This document shows positions 1 to 10,088 of a stretch of 64,000 nucleotides of DNA, one piece after another; position 1 is the first letter of the stretch; every line of letters starts with the position of its first letter. The notes under the pieces are model-generated. The model saw only the letters and a program-made list of their open reading frames with translations. It ran no database searches and had not been told where the DNA came from. The stretch is from Chryseobacterium sp. IHB B 17019 (GTDB lineage Bacteria > Bacteroidota > Bacteroidia > Flavobacteriales > Weeksellaceae). A program made the translations under genes and the position numbers. The stretch covers positions 682,001 through 746,000 of the forward strand of contig NZ_CP013293.1 of the NCBI RefSeq assembly GCF_001456155.1, written 5' to 3'.

Positions 1-62
1 AATTTCAATAAAAATTAAAATTTTCTTATCATAAATTGAATATAAATAAATATTATTTTTTT

Positions 63-81
63 AAGTGTTTATTTTACATTT
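63..81. promoter_or_regulatory. Putative AraR-type operator (AAGTGT-N7-ACATTT)
   Basis: The site reads AAGTGT, seven bases, ACATTT. It matches the inverted repeat found before GH3, araB, araR, GH127 and the transaldolase gene. It lies about 160 bp from the promoter box of the adjacent regulator gene, so it may serve a divergent gene outside the window instead. Confidence 0.5.
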
Positions 82-121
82 AAATGACTATGTATTAAGT
101 CATTCTGAAATACTAATCATT

Positions 122-149
122 AAAAATATGATAACCTTATCATATTTTT
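122..149. promoter_or_regulatory. Perfect 13-bp palindrome with centre CC, putative operator
   Basis: Two perfect 13-base arms ending in ATGATAA and TTATCAT are separated by CC. The same word TTATCATA recurs at 26-33 and 160-167. This is a plausible autoregulatory operator for the Nudix regulator that follows. It could instead be the terminator of a gene to the left, since the arm ends in a run of T. Confidence 0.45.
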
Positions 150-239
150 TATATCATTCTTATCATAAAAAATAGATATGTAAAATATTGATATATAGTC
201 TATAATGTAGATTTTATTTTTTTTTCTCGATTGAATTTT

Positions 240-247
240 TATATTTG
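240..247 (+). promoter_or_regulatory. Promoter -7 box TATATTTG
   Basis: TATATTTG fits the Bacteroidota -7 consensus TAnnTTTG and lies 26 bases before the start codon of the regulator gene. No convincing -33 box is visible in the T-rich run upstream. Confidence 0.5.
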
Positions 248-273
248 TGATGTTACGTAAATGTTAATAAAAA

Positions 274-999
274 ATGAACCAAGATTTTATTCATACTTAT
301 GTCTCTGTTGATTGTGTAGTATTTGGATTTGATCATGACAATAGACTCAATATTTTACTTGTGCAACGTCACATAGACGATGTAGCGGTAGATAGGCAAA
401 GAAAATTGCCCGGTAGCTTGATTTTTAGTAATGAAGATGTCGATGATGCAGCGCACAGAGTTCTTCATGAGTTAACAGGAATAAAGAAAATGGTTCTCAA
501 GCAGTTCAAATGCTTTGCTGATCCGCTTCGTGCAAGCAATCAGACTGATATCATCTGGATGGGAACCGAATATATGCATAATATTGACAGGATTATTACG
601 GTGGCCTACCTTTCTTTATGTAAAATAGATCAGAAGATTAACAGCACAAAATATGAAACCGTAGACTGGTATCCAATAGATCAGGTTCCCGCATTGCCTT
701 TTGATCATAATAAGATCATCAATGAATCTCTGACTGAAATAAGAAGATGGATTGAGACTGATTTTTCTATTATTTTCGAATTGCTGCCGAAAAAATTTAC
801 CATAAGACAACTGTATCAGCTGTACAGCGCATTAAGTGAAAAACAAATTGATATCAAGAATTTTCACAAAAAGATTTCATCATTCAATTACATTATTCCT
901 TTGGAAGAGATAGAAAAAAATGTATCGCATCGAGCGGCAAGATATTATAGGTTCGATGCTAAAATCTATAAGAAAAACAATACTAGGCTAATTAAATAA
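274..999 (+). CDS. Nudix-family (NrtR/AraR-like) transcriptional regulator, probable xylose regulator
   Basis: This 241-residue protein has an N-terminal Nudix fold (about 10-140) and a C-terminal winged-helix region (about 160-230), the layout of the NrtR/AraR regulators. The Nudix box at about residues 46-70 is degenerate. It has the wrong spacing after its first Gly and keeps only one acidic residue (RVLHELTGI) where the hydrolase consensus has REUXEEXGU, so it should sense a ligand rather than hydrolyse one. Its start is 22 bases before xylB, and a Nudix regulator next to xylB-xylA is the arrangement known from Bacteroides. I infer a xylose-responsive repressor of xylBA and perhaps SusCD. 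It is a clear paralogue of the AraR protein at 45090-45776, with similar C-terminal motifs such as LLPKKFT. Confidence 0.82.
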   Translation: MNQDFIHTYVSVDCVVFGFDHDNRLNILLVQRHIDDVAVDRQRKLPGSLIFSNEDVDDAAHRVLHELTGIKKMVLKQFKCFADPLRASNQTDIIWMGTEYMHNIDRIITVAYLSLCKIDQKINSTKYETVDWYPIDQVPALPFDHNKIINESLTEIRRWIETDFSIIFELLPKKFTIRQLYQLYSALSEKQIDIKNFHKKISSFNYIIPLEEIEKNVSHRAARYYRFDAKIYKKNNTRLIK

Positions 1000-1020
1000 A
1001 ATCCCCCTTTTTTCGAAATT

Positions 1021-2505
1021 ATGTATTTATTAGGATATGACATAGGCAGTTCTTCTGTAAAAGTTTGTCTCATTGAGGCATCCAGCGGAAAAATTATTGC
1101 ATCAGATTTCTCTCCAAAAAAAGAAATGAAAATCACCGCCATCAATCCCGGCTGGGCAGAACAAAATCCTGCAGAATGGTGGCTGAATCTAAAGCTGGCG
1201 CATGAATCTGTGATGCATGAATCCGGAATCAATCCTGAAGATATTAAAGGAATTGGGATTACGTGGCAGATGCACGGTTTGATTTTGGTGGATAAAGATC
1301 AGAATTTGCTGCGTCCTTCAATTATCTGGTGCGATAGCCGTGCTGTGCCGTATGGTGAAAAGGCTTTCAAAGAAATTGGTGAAGAAAAATGTTTGTCACA
1401 TTTATTGAATTCACCGGGAAATTTTACTGCTTCAAAATTAGCCTGGGTTAAAGAAAACGAGCCGGAAATTTTTGATAAAATTGATAAAATAATGCTCCCA
1501 GGAGATTATATCGCCATGAGGCTTTCTGGCGAAATAGGGATGACAGTAGAAGGCCTGTCAGAAGGGATTTTCTGGGATTTTAAGAATAATTGCATCTCAG
1601 AAGACGTAATTAATTATTATGGAATTCCGAAAAGTTTTTTCCCTGAAATTATCCCGACTTTTGGGATCCAGTCAACGGTTTCTGCAACAGCGGCTCAGGA
1701 ATTAGGATTAAAAGAAGGAACTCCGATTTCTTACAGAGCAGGAGATCAGCCAAATAATGCTTTGTCATTAAATGTTTTCAATCCCGGAGAAATCGCCTCA
1801 ACAGCCGGCACTTCAGGAGTAGTCTATGGAGTACTGGATCAATTAGAATATGATACCCTGTCGCGGGTAAATACATTTGCCCACGTCAATCACAGTCCGG
1901 AGGAAATCAGATTAGGCGTATTGCTGTGTATTAATGGAACAGGAATTTTAAATTCTTGGTTAAAACATAATTTCGCAACCTCATTATCTTCTTATGGAGA
2001 TATGAATGATCTGGCATCACTTTCCCCGATTGGATCAAAAGGCTTAAGCATTATTCCTTTTGGAAACGGAGCAGAAAGAGTACTGGAAAACAAAGATACG
2101 AGTTGTTCGATCCACGGAATCAATTTTAACATCCATACAAAAGGCGATATTTTACGCGCTGCGCAGGAAGGAATCGTTTTTTCCTACGAATACGGAATGA
2201 ATATCATGAGAAATATGGGCATGAATATCCAGGTGATCCGTGCCGGAAATGCCAATATGTTTTTAAGCTCAATATTTCGTCAGTCACTCTCAAGTGTAAG
2301 CGACGCCGTGATAGAGTTATATGATACAGACGGAGCCGTAGGTGCTGCAAGAGCTGCAGGAATGGGAATTGGTTTTTATGCAGATTCCAATGAAGCATTC
2401 TCTTCCCTTGAAAAAATCGCAGTTATTGAGCCTGAACATGAGAAAAGAGAACAATATCTTGAAGCTTATTCAAGGTGGCAGGATCATCTTAAAGAAATAG
2501 TATAA
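1021..2505 (+). CDS. xylB: Xylulokinase
   Basis: The protein is a 494-residue FGGY-family sugar kinase that phosphorylates D-xylulose to xylulose 5-phosphate in the cytoplasm. The N-terminal phosphate-binding loop GYDIGSSSVKV is at residues 5-15, the WQMHG substrate motif lies near residue 82, and the C-terminal ATPase half carries GAERVLENKD and AVGAARAAG. Its length is normal for XylB. It follows the regulator by 21 bases and precedes xylA by 37, consistent with one transcript. Xylose isomerase next door identifies the substrate. Confidence 0.93.
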   Translation: MYLLGYDIGSSSVKVCLIEASSGKIIASDFSPKKEMKITAINPGWAEQNPAEWWLNLKLAHESVMHESGINPEDIKGIGITWQMHGLILVDKDQNLLRPSIIWCDSRAVPYGEKAFKEIGEEKCLSHLLNSPGNFTASKLAWVKENEPEIFDKIDKIMLPGDYIAMRLSGEIGMTVEGLSEGIFWDFKNNCISEDVINYYGIPKSFFPEIIPTFGIQSTVSATAAQELGLKEGTPISYRAGDQPNNALSLNVFNPGEIASTAGTSGVVYGVLDQLEYDTLSRVNTFAHVNHSPEEIRLGVLLCINGTGILNSWLKHNFATSLSSYGDMNDLASLSPIGSKGLSIIPFGNGAERVLENKDTSCSIHGINFNIHTKGDILRAAQEGIVFSYEYGMNIMRNMGMNIQVIRAGNANMFLSSIFRQSLSSVSDAVIELYDTDGAVGAARAAGMGIGFYADSNEAFSSLEKIAVIEPEHEKREQYLEAYSRWQDHLKEIV

Positions 2506-2542
2506 ATCAAAAATTTCACGATAACAAAAAAATCAGATATAT

Positions 2543-3871
2543 ATGAACGTTTTAAAAGAAACAAAACAGTTTTTTCCAGGTATTACAAAAATAAAGTTTG
2601 AAGGTAAGGAAAGCAGAAATCCTTTGGCATTTCGCTACTATGATGCAGATAGAATGGTGATGGGTAAACCAATGAAAGAATGGATGCGCTTTGCAATGGC
2701 TTGGTGGCACACCCTATGTGCAGATGGAAGCGATCCGTTCGGCGGTCCCACGATTCATCACCCTTGGGGTCAAGGAACTGATGCCATTTCCAGGGCTAAA
2801 TATAAAATGGATGCCGGATTTGAATTTATGACTAAAATGGGCTTTGAGCATTACTGTTTTCATGATATTGATCTGGTAGATCCTGCAGACAACTGGAGAG
2901 ATTATGAGAAAAATCTACAGACAATTGTGGAGTATGCAAAAGAAAAGCAACAGGAGACAGGAATCAAGCTTCTTTGGGGTACAGCAAACGTTTTCACCCA
3001 TGAAAGATACATGAACGGAGCTTCTACCAACCCGAATTTCGATGTTGTCGCCTGTGCGGGAACTCAGGTTAAAAATTCTATCGATGCAACTATTGCACTG
3101 GGTGGAGAAAATTACGTTTTCTGGGGTGGAAGAGAAGGATATATGAGCCTGCTGAATACCGATATGAAACGTGAAAAAGAACATCTTGCCCGTTTTCTTA
3201 TCATGTCCCGCGACTACGCAAGAGGCCAGGGATTCAAAGGGACATTTTTAATTGAACCAAAACCAATGGAACCTACAAAACATCAGTACGATTATGATGC
3301 TGAAACTGTAATCGGTTTTTTAAAAAATTACGGACTGGATAAAGATTTTAAACTTAATCTTGAGGTTAATCATGCAACATTGGCAGGACATACGTTCGAA
3401 CATGAACTGCAGGCAGCTGTAGATGCAGGAATGCTAGGAAGCATTGATGCCAATAGAGGTGATAATCAGAATGGCTGGGATACCGACCAGTTTCCGGTAG
3501 ATTATTTTGAGCTTGCACAGGCATGGCTGGTTATTCTTCCTAATGGAGGATTGGGATCAGGCGGTATTAATTTTGACGCAAAAATCCGTCGGAATTCTAT
3601 TGATACAGGCGATCTTTTCATTGCACATGTCTCCGGTATGGATGCCTTTGCAAAAGGATTGCTTGCAGCAGCTGACGTTTTGGAAAACTCAGATTATAAA
3701 AAATTGAGGACAGAGCGATATTCATCTTTTGATAATGGACATGGGAAAGCTTTTGAAGATGGTAAACTTACATTAGAGGATTTACAAAAGATAGCACATG
3801 AAATAGGAGAGCCTCAGCCAAAAAGTGGTAAGCAGGAACTATTTGAGGCACTTGTAAATATGTCCATCTAA
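2543..3871 (+). CDS. xylA: Xylose isomerase
   Basis: This 442-residue enzyme converts D-xylose to D-xylulose. Family signatures are visible: FHDIDLVDP (catalytic His region), [30 protein letters not shown] and [17 protein letters not shown], which hold the metal-binding acidic and His residues. The length matches the longer class II isomerases. It lies between xylB and SusC and is followed by a hairpin that may end the xyl transcript. Confidence 0.96.
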   Translation: MNVLKETKQFFPGITKIKFEGKESRNPLAFRYYDADRMVMGKPMKEWMRFAMAWWHTLCADGSDPFGGPTIHHPWGQGTDAISRAKYKMDAGFEFMTKMGFEHYCFHDIDLVDPADNWRDYEKNLQTIVEYAKEKQQETGIKLLWGTANVFTHERYMNGASTNPNFDVVACAGTQVKNSIDATIALGGENYVFWGGREGYMSLLNTDMKREKEHLARFLIMSRDYARGQGFKGTFLIEPKPMEPTKHQYDYDAETVIGFLKNYGLDKDFKLNLEVNHATLAGHTFEHELQAAVDAGMLGSIDANRGDNQNGWDTDQFPVDYFELAQAWLVILPNGGLGSGGINFDAKIRRNSIDTGDLFIAHVSGMDAFAKGLLAAADVLENSDYKKLRTERYSSFDNGHGKAFEDGKLTLEDLQKIAHEIGEPQPKSGKQELFEALVNMSI

Positions 3872-3878
3872 TAAAATA

Positions 3879-3918
3879 TAAGAAAGCCGATAGAATTAGA
3901 ATGACATTGGCTTTCTTA
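3879..3918 (+). terminator. Hairpin after xylA, possible terminator or attenuator
   Basis: Arms TAAGAAAGCCGAT and ATTGGCTTTCTTA pair over 12 of 13 positions around a 14-base loop. The first in-frame ATG of the SusC reading frame (3901) lies inside this hairpin, which favours the next ATG at 3943 as the true start. No long T run follows, so partial read-through into susC is likely. Confidence 0.45.
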
Positions 3919-3942
3919 AACACTAACTCTAAAATAATAATT

Positions 3943-6816
3943 ATGAATGTATTTTTATTAAATAAAACCAACAGAGCATCCCTGTTTTTTGCTATGGCTC
4001 TTTTGCCTTCCGGTTTAATGTATTCGCAGAGTAAAAAAGATACTATTACAAAAGAGAAGAAGATTGAAGAAGTTGTTGTAATTGGATATGGAACTCAAAG
4101 GAAAGAATCTGTAACAGGATCTGTAGCTAGTGTAAAAGGTGATATACTGCGTGAAGTACCTTCTGCAAACATCACACAGGCATTGCAGGGTAGAACGGCG
4201 GGTGTTGATATTTCTCAATCATCCACAAAGCCGGGTGCTGCGATGCAGATTCGTATCAGGGGAACACGATCTTTATCGGGAGATAATAATCCTCTTGTAG
4301 TTCTTGATGGGATTCCTTTTGCGGGTTCCTTGTCAGACATTAGTTCAAGCGATATTAAAAGTATTGATATTTTGAAAGATGCTTCTGCAACAGCCATTTA
4401 TGGTTCCAGAGGGGCAAACGGGGTAATTTTAGTAACTTCAAACAGAGGAACAAAAGGTCAAAAACCTCGTTTTTCTTACAGTACTTTTACAGGAGTTCAG
4501 ACCTTGTTTTCCAAATACCCAATGATGGACGGGCCAAAGTTTGCCAAGCTTCGTGCAGATGCGGGAATCTATACAAACGGGGCAGATGAATCTAATGATA
4601 TTAATACAGACTGGCAAAGTTTATACTATAAACCGGCAATGATGACCAATCATGATATCAGTGTTTCCGGTGGAACTGAAGGTGGAAATTATAGTGCTGG
4701 CTTGTCTTATTTTAAACAGGATGCATTGATTCCTTTGCAAAATTATGAGCGATTTTCTATGCGTCTGGCTCTGGATCAGCAAATTGGTAAAAGATTCAAG
4801 TTTGGTTTTACAACCAACACCAACTATACAAAATCAGAAGGTAATGGAGTTAATTCGGGAGCAGTAGTAGGATATTCGCCCCTTGTAAATCCTTATAATG
4901 CAGATGGAAGTTTAAGATCTTTGATGAATACCGCCGGAGGTAATGATAATACATGGATTTTTACCCGAGAAAGATTGAATAACCTTGATGAAAAATACGT
5001 TGACGAAAGTAAAATATTTGCATCATATAATAACCTATACGGAGAAGTGACGCTTCCTCTTAACGGATTAAAATACAGGCTTAATGTAGGTTTAGATTAC
5101 CGTACTACCAATAGTGGTAATTACACAGGAGTAGGTGTTTTCAGTACAAACCCTGCTACTGCATCATCTGCAGGAAGAGGAAATAACCAGACCTACCACT
5201 GGGTGTTGGAAAATTTACTGACATACGACCGCACTTTTGGCAAGCACAAAATCAATGCCGTTGGACTATATTCAGCAGAGGGTAACAAATATATAAGTAC
5301 TTACATGAGTGCAAAAAATGTTCCTGCAGATTTTTTCCAGTATTACAATTTGGGACAGTCTCCACAAGCTGATATCTCAGTTAATCCCAATGATCAGATC
5401 TATTCTCAAACAGGTCTTATTTCTGCAATGGGAAGGGTAATGTATACTTTTGATAATAAGTATATGTTGACGGCAACATTGCGTGCAGATGGAGCATCAG
5501 TTTTAGCTCCGGGAAACAAATGGCATACCTATCCTGCATTATCAGTAGGATGGAATATTACCAATGAATCTTTTATGGAAAGTATAAAAGCTCTTAATCT
5601 TTTAAAAATTAGAGCAGGTTGGGGACAGACATCTAATCAGGCAGTTTCTCCATATTCTACATTGGGTTCTTTAACGGTTGTTCCTTATAATTTTGGTACT
5701 AGTAATGGTACTGGAGTTTATGTAAATCAGGCACCGAATGCTGATCTTGGATGGGAATATTCTAAGACTCAAAATTATGGTGTAGATTTCGCATTGTTTC
5801 GTAATAGGTTAACCGGAACTGTTGAATATTACAAAACTCATACTTTTGATCTATTATCTAATAAATCTCTTCCCGCTTCATCAGGGCTTTCATTTGTAAC
5901 TAAAAATGTTGCTGAGACAGAAAATAAAGGTTGGGAATTTTCTTTAAATGGTATTATTTTCGATAATCCCGAAGGTTTTTCCTGGGATGCAGGAGTTAAT
6001 CTTTATACCAATAAAAATAAAATCTTAGCGCTGTCGTCCGGAATTGACAGAGATGTAAACAATCTTTGGTTTGTGGGACATAACATCAACGCGTTGTATG
6101 ATTTTCAGTATGTTGGCTTATGGCAGGCAGGTGATCCTTACCAAAGTATTTTGGAGCCGGGAACTCCAGCTGATGTTATAGGATCTATTAAAGTTCTTTA
6201 CACCGGAGGCTATAATGCTGATGGTACTCCTGTAAGAGCCATAGGTGAAGCAGACAGACAGATTTTTGATACGGCACCCGATTTCCAGGGAGGATTTAAT
6301 ATGCGCTTTGCTTATAAAAACTTTGAATTAAGTACAGTTGGAGCATTCCAAAAAGGCGGAATCCTGATCAGTTCATTATACGGATCAGCAAGTTATCTTA
6401 ATAGATTAACCGGAAGAGGAAATAATGTGGATGTAGATTACTGGACAGAAGACAATACCGATGCCTACTATCCACGTCCGGGCCGCCATTTGAGTGGTGA
6501 CAATCCTAAGTATTCTTCAACTTTAGCCATGTTTGACGCTTCCTACCTGAAACTGCGTACCATTACCTTGGGATACAATTTTAACAAAGATATTTTAAAG
6601 GATCTGAAAATTACTACACTAAGAATATACTTTACCGTAACCAATCCTCTTGTACTATTTTCTCCTTATCATAAATTTTCAGGAATGGATCCGGAACCAA
6701 ACTCCGTTGGTGATCAAAACCAGGCGGTAAGCGGCTATAGACCACGCCAGCTAATCATCGGAACCAATAATCCATCTACCAGAAACTACTTAATGGGGCT
6801 TAATTTAACCTTTTAA
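3943..6816 (+). CDS. SusC-like TonB-dependent outer-membrane transporter
   Basis: Starting at the ATG at 3943, the protein has 957 residues. It takes up oligosaccharides across the outer membrane with its SusD partner. A signal peptide ends near MYSQ, followed by a TonB-box-like segment (EEVVVIGYGTQRKES), the plug domain with LVVLDGIP and SIDILKDASATAIYGSRG, and a long beta-barrel ending in Phe (MGLNLTF). The carboxypeptidase-like domain found at the N-terminus of many SusC proteins is absent: the TonB box begins about 20 residues after the signal peptide. It is the only SusC in the window, so it probably imports xylan-derived oligosaccharides. An alternative upstream ATG at 3901 lies within a hairpin and is less likely. 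Confidence 0.93.
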   Translation: MNVFLLNKTNRASLFFAMALLPSGLMYSQSKKDTITKEKKIEEVVVIGYGTQRKESVTGSVASVKGDILREVPSANITQALQGRTAGVDISQSSTKPGAAMQIRIRGTRSLSGDNNPLVVLDGIPFAGSLSDISSSDIKSIDILKDASATAIYGSRGANGVILVTSNRGTKGQKPRFSYSTFTGVQTLFSKYPMMDGPKFAKLRADAGIYTNGADESNDINTDWQSLYYKPAMMTNHDISVSGGTEGGNYSAGLSYFKQDALIPLQNYERFSMRLALDQQIGKRFKFGFTTNTNYTKSEGNGVNSGAVVGYSPLVNPYNADGSLRSLMNTAGGNDNTWIFTRERLNNLDEKYVDESKIFASYNNLYGEVTLPLNGLKYRLNVGLDYRTTNSGNYTGVGVFSTNPATASSAGRGNNQTYHWVLENLLTYDRTFGKHKINAVGLYSAEGNKYISTYMSAKNVPADFFQYYNLGQSPQADISVNPNDQIYSQTGLISAMGRVMYTFDNKYMLTATLRADGASVLAPGNKWHTYPALSVGWNITNESFMESIKALNLLKIRAGWGQTSNQAVSPYSTLGSLTVVPYNFGTSNGTGVYVNQAPNADLGWEYSKTQNYGVDFALFRNRLTGTVEYYKTHTFDLLSNKSLPASSGLSFVTKNVAETENKGWEFSLNGIIFDNPEGFSWDAGVNLYTNKNKILALSSGIDRDVNNLWFVGHNINALYDFQYVGLWQAGDPYQSILEPGTPADVIGSIKVLYTGGYNADGTPVRAIGEADRQIFDTAPDFQGGFNMRFAYKNFELSTVGAFQKGGILISSLYGSASYLNRLTGRGNNVDVDYWTEDNTDAYYPRPGRHLSGDNPKYSSTLAMFDASYLKLRTITLGYNFNKDILKDLKITTLRIYFTVTNPLVLFSPYHKFSGMDPEPNSVGDQNQAVSGYRPRQLIIGTNNPSTRNYLMGLNLTF

Positions 6817-6828
6817 AACTATAGAGTC

Positions 6829-8781
6829 ATGATAAAATATAATAAAAAAATCATAGCAGGAGTAATCTTCTTATCATTAACATTCACAGGATGTAATGAG
6901 ATATTGGATGAAGAGCCGAGAACAAATTATACTGTTGAGTATTTTAATACAGAACAAGGCATCAATCAGGGTGTTACATCTTTATACAGACATCTTCGTA
7001 TGTTGTACGGGAATGGATATTTTATGAGTAACTGCCAGAATGGTACAGATGAATCAACCTTTGGGCAGCAGGCTGATGGTAATTTCAAAGAATTGGATAT
7101 GTCGGGAAATGGAAATATTACTCCATCCACATTTCCTCCGAGTATGGTTTGGAACTCTGTGTTTCCATACATCAATACCGCTAATGGAATTATTGAAAAA
7201 GGTCCGTCTTTCGGAATCGCAGAATCTTTGATTTCAGAAGCTCGATTTTTTAGGGCATTTGATTATTTTTTATTGGTGCAGACTTATGGGGGTGTTCCGT
7301 TAGACCTTGGTTCCGGGGAGCTGGCTTTTAATATTGCGCCATCTGCAACCTCAGTAAGAAACACTGTACCTGAGGTTTATAGCAAAGCCATATTTCCTGA
7401 TCTTAAAAAAGCGATAGAGAATTTACCTGCTTCTCCAAGGGTTACGGGCGGAGTTACAAAAAATGTGGCAAAATTATTTTTGGCTAAAGCATACCTTACT
7501 TACGGCTGGTGGCTGCAAAATCCTAATGATATTCCCACATATCCTGAAGCTGCAAGAACGGATCCGGATGGTCATAACGCCCAATGGTATTTCCAGCAGG
7601 CTTATGATATAGCATTAGAAGGAATTAATAATCCTGGACCTTATTCTTTACAGCCTACTTATTATGATGTAAATGTAGGATCCAATGACAGAAATAGTGA
7701 ATGTATGCTGTATGCAGATCACACATCATCAAGCTCATATTATAATGAAAGCGATCCTGTAGGATTTGGTTCCGGATGGAGCCCGGATAATTTTGCAGCC
7801 TGGATGCAGACCTGGAATTATACAAATATTAAAAGCAGTAAATCTTCTACTACATGGGACGCCGGTAGTTCTGTTCAGCGTGCTGCTACTCAGACGTTAG
7901 GCCGTCCTTGGGTACGTATGTGTCCTACAATCGGAGTTATAAAAAATACCTTTGCAGATAAAACAAATGATTCCCGTTACGATGGAACTTTTGTGACCAG
8001 CTATAGAGGAAATTGGAACAAAGAAGCAACAGGCCTTACCAATATACCGGTATTATATAATGCCAATAATTTACCTGTTCAGCCGAATGATCCCATTCTT
8101 ACTTTCCTGAATGATGATTCTCAAACACCAACCTATCCTTCAGGAGCGGGGCAAAGCGGTGTAGGAGCCGGCACATTACCGGGAAGAGCAGACTGGGTGA
8201 TTGCACCGAATGGTATTAGCAGAATGGTTTTTCCTGGTTTATGGAAAATAGGAACTTACCGTACAGATAATGGTAATGGTTTAGGATTCCCTAATGCGGG
8301 TTTAACTCGTCCATTTAATGCAGCTAAATTTTCAGAATTTTATTTTATCGCGGCAGAAGCTGCTGTAAAAGGTGCTTCAGGAGCCATGAGCGCAAGAGAT
8401 CTTATCAATGTGATTCGTGCAAGAGCTGGAAAATGGAAATTTAATAATGCTCAAAATGTTACTTATACAGCGGATAACAGTGCTGCTATGATTGCAGCTA
8501 CGCCTTCAACTATTACTATTGATTATATTTTGGCAGAAAGATCCAGAGAATATTATGGTGAGTTTTACAGATGGTATGATCTTGTCAGAACACAAAAATG
8601 GCAGGAATATGCAGCTACTTATCAGATAGGAGGCTCTAATTATGGAGATCACACTCCGCAGACTGTAACACGTACTATTCAGAAATTCCATTATTTAAGA
8701 CCCATTCCTCAAAGTCAGTTGGATGCGATGGAAGTTTCTCCGGATATCAAGGCTAAATATCAAAATCCCGGTTACAATTAA
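6829..8781 (+). CDS. SusD-like surface glycan-binding lipoprotein (RagB/SusD family)
   Basis: This 650-residue lipoprotein partners the preceding SusC, which ends 12 bases upstream. A lipobox (FTGC) places the acylated Cys at about residue 22, and the mature protein begins with the NEILDEEP pattern typical of SusD. The middle shows the family feature ARFFRAFDYFLLVQTYGGVP, and the C-terminal part has SEFYFIAAEAAVKG and LAERSREYYGEFYRWYDLVRT. It should cap the transporter on the cell surface and bind xylo-oligosaccharides. The hairpin at 8811 follows it. Confidence 0.93.
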   Translation: MIKYNKKIIAGVIFLSLTFTGCNEILDEEPRTNYTVEYFNTEQGINQGVTSLYRHLRMLYGNGYFMSNCQNGTDESTFGQQADGNFKELDMSGNGNITPSTFPPSMVWNSVFPYINTANGIIEKGPSFGIAESLISEARFFRAFDYFLLVQTYGGVPLDLGSGELAFNIAPSATSVRNTVPEVYSKAIFPDLKKAIENLPASPRVTGGVTKNVAKLFLAKAYLTYGWWLQNPNDIPTYPEAARTDPDGHNAQWYFQQAYDIALEGINNPGPYSLQPTYYDVNVGSNDRNSECMLYADHTSSSSYYNESDPVGFGSGWSPDNFAAWMQTWNYTNIKSSKSSTTWDAGSSVQRAATQTLGRPWVRMCPTIGVIKNTFADKTNDSRYDGTFVTSYRGNWNKEATGLTNIPVLYNANNLPVQPNDPILTFLNDDSQTPTYPSGAGQSGVGAGTLPGRADWVIAPNGISRMVFPGLWKIGTYRTDNGNGLGFPNAGLTRPFNAAKFSEFYFIAAEAAVKGASGAMSARDLINVIRARAGKWKFNNAQNVTYTADNSAAMIAATPSTITIDYILAERSREYYGEFYRWYDLVRTQKWQEYAATYQIGGSNYGDHTPQTVTRTIQKFHYLRPIPQSQLDAMEVSPDIKAKYQNPGYN

Positions 8782-8810
8782 TAGGCATACACATTCATGT
8801 TAACAGAAGC

Positions 8811-8844
8811 AAAGTAGATGTATTTATTACATCTGCTTTGTTTT
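8811..8844 (+). terminator. Rho-independent terminator after susD-like gene
   Basis: An 11-bp stem (AAAGTAGATGT with ACATCTGCTTT, one G-T pair) with a 7-base loop is followed by GTTTT. It ends the SusCD transcript just before uxuA. Confidence 0.7.
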
Positions 8845-8861
8845 AATGAAAAATAAAGTTT

Positions 8862-10037
8862 ATGGAAAAAACTTGGCGTTGGTTTGGCAAAAAAGACAAA
8901 ATACAACTCAATATGCTCCGTCAAATCGGGGTAGAAGGTATTGTTTCTGCACTTCACGATATTCCGAACGGGGAAGTCTGGACGTTGGAAGCAATTAATG
9001 ATTATAAAAATTATATAGAAAGTTTCGGACTTCGCTGGTCGGTCGTAGAAAGTCTGGCAGTGAGCGAAGCGATAAAATATGGAGGGGAAAAAAGGGACCA
9101 ATTAATAGAAAACTATATTCAGAGTCTCGAAAATCTGGGTAAATCTGGCGTAACAACGGTTTGTTACAACTTTATGCCGGTGCTGGACTGGGCTCGTACA
9201 GATTTGTTTTATCAGTGGGAAGACGGCTCGTCGTCATTATACTTTGATAAAGCCAAATTTGCTTATTTTGAAATTCATATTCTGCAGCGAAAAGGTGCAG
9301 AAAACGATTATAATGCAGAAATTCTTCAAAAAGTAGAACAGTTAAAAAATACTTTATCGCAGGAAGATAATAATGATTTGATAGACTCGATCATTGTAAA
9401 AACACAAGGTTTTGTTAACGGAAACATCAAGGAAGGCGATCAGAATCCGGTAGCTATTTTCAAAAGCTTACTGGCTTTATATGATGGAATTGATAAAAAT
9501 CAGCTCCGTCAGAATATGAAATATTTTCTTGAAAAAATAATGCCCATCTGCGAAAAATGGAATATCCAGATGTGTGTACATCCCGATGATCCGCCGTTTT
9601 CATTGTTAGGCCTACCCAGAATCGTGACCAACGAAGAAGACATCGACTGGTTCTTAAATGCTGTTGATAATCCCCACAACGGACTGACTTTCTGCACCGG
9701 TTCCTTAAGTGCCGGTCTTCAGAATGATGTTCCGAAACTTGCCCAAAAATACGCCCACCGAACAAAATTTGTCCATTTAAGAAGTACCAATGTCTTTGAA
9801 AACGGCGATTTTATTGAAGCTCATCATTTGGGCGGGAGAGGAAAATTAATTGAAGTAATTAAAATATTCGAAAAAGAAAATCCGGATTTGCCAATGCGTG
9901 TGGATCACGGAAGATTATTAACGGACGATATCGATAAAGGCTACAATCCCGGTTATTCATTTTTAGGAAGAATGCTCGCTTTGGGGCAAATTGAAGGAGT
10001 AATGGCTGCCGTACAAAACGAAATATCAAAACAATAA
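8862..10037 (+). CDS. uxuA: Mannonate dehydratase
   Basis: This 391-residue enzyme dehydrates D-mannonate to 2-keto-3-deoxygluconate, the last dedicated step of glucuronate breakdown before KDG. It begins MEKTWRWFGKKD, and the motifs IGVEGIVSALHDIP, MCVHPDDPPFSLLGLPRI, TFCTGSLSAG, FVHLRSTN and MRVDHGR are characteristic of UxuA and include its metal-binding His, Cys and Asp residues. Length fits the family. It is followed after 51 bases by the reductase that makes its substrate, and then by the uronate transporter. Confidence 0.95.
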   Translation: MEKTWRWFGKKDKIQLNMLRQIGVEGIVSALHDIPNGEVWTLEAINDYKNYIESFGLRWSVVESLAVSEAIKYGGEKRDQLIENYIQSLENLGKSGVTTVCYNFMPVLDWARTDLFYQWEDGSSSLYFDKAKFAYFEIHILQRKGAENDYNAEILQKVEQLKNTLSQEDNNDLIDSIIVKTQGFVNGNIKEGDQNPVAIFKSLLALYDGIDKNQLRQNMKYFLEKIMPICEKWNIQMCVHPDDPPFSLLGLPRIVTNEEDIDWFLNAVDNPHNGLTFCTGSLSAGLQNDVPKLAQKYAHRTKFVHLRSTNVFENGDFIEAHHLGGRGKLIEVIKIFEKENPDLPMRVDHGRLLTDDIDKGYNPGYSFLGRMLALGQIEGVMAAVQNEISKQ

Positions 10038-10088
10038 CGAGGATACAATATTATCATTTATCAATCATCATTTATCAACTATAAAACA

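Larger units (their letters stand above)
1..273. other. AT-rich regulatory region before the xyl genes
   Basis: No gene is visible here. The stretch holds one AARTGT-N7-ACAYTT operator (63-81), a perfect palindrome (122-149), further copies of the word TTATCATA (26-33 and 160-167), and a TAnnTTTG promoter box (240-247). A divergent gene to the left of the window may share these signals. Confidence 0.6.
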
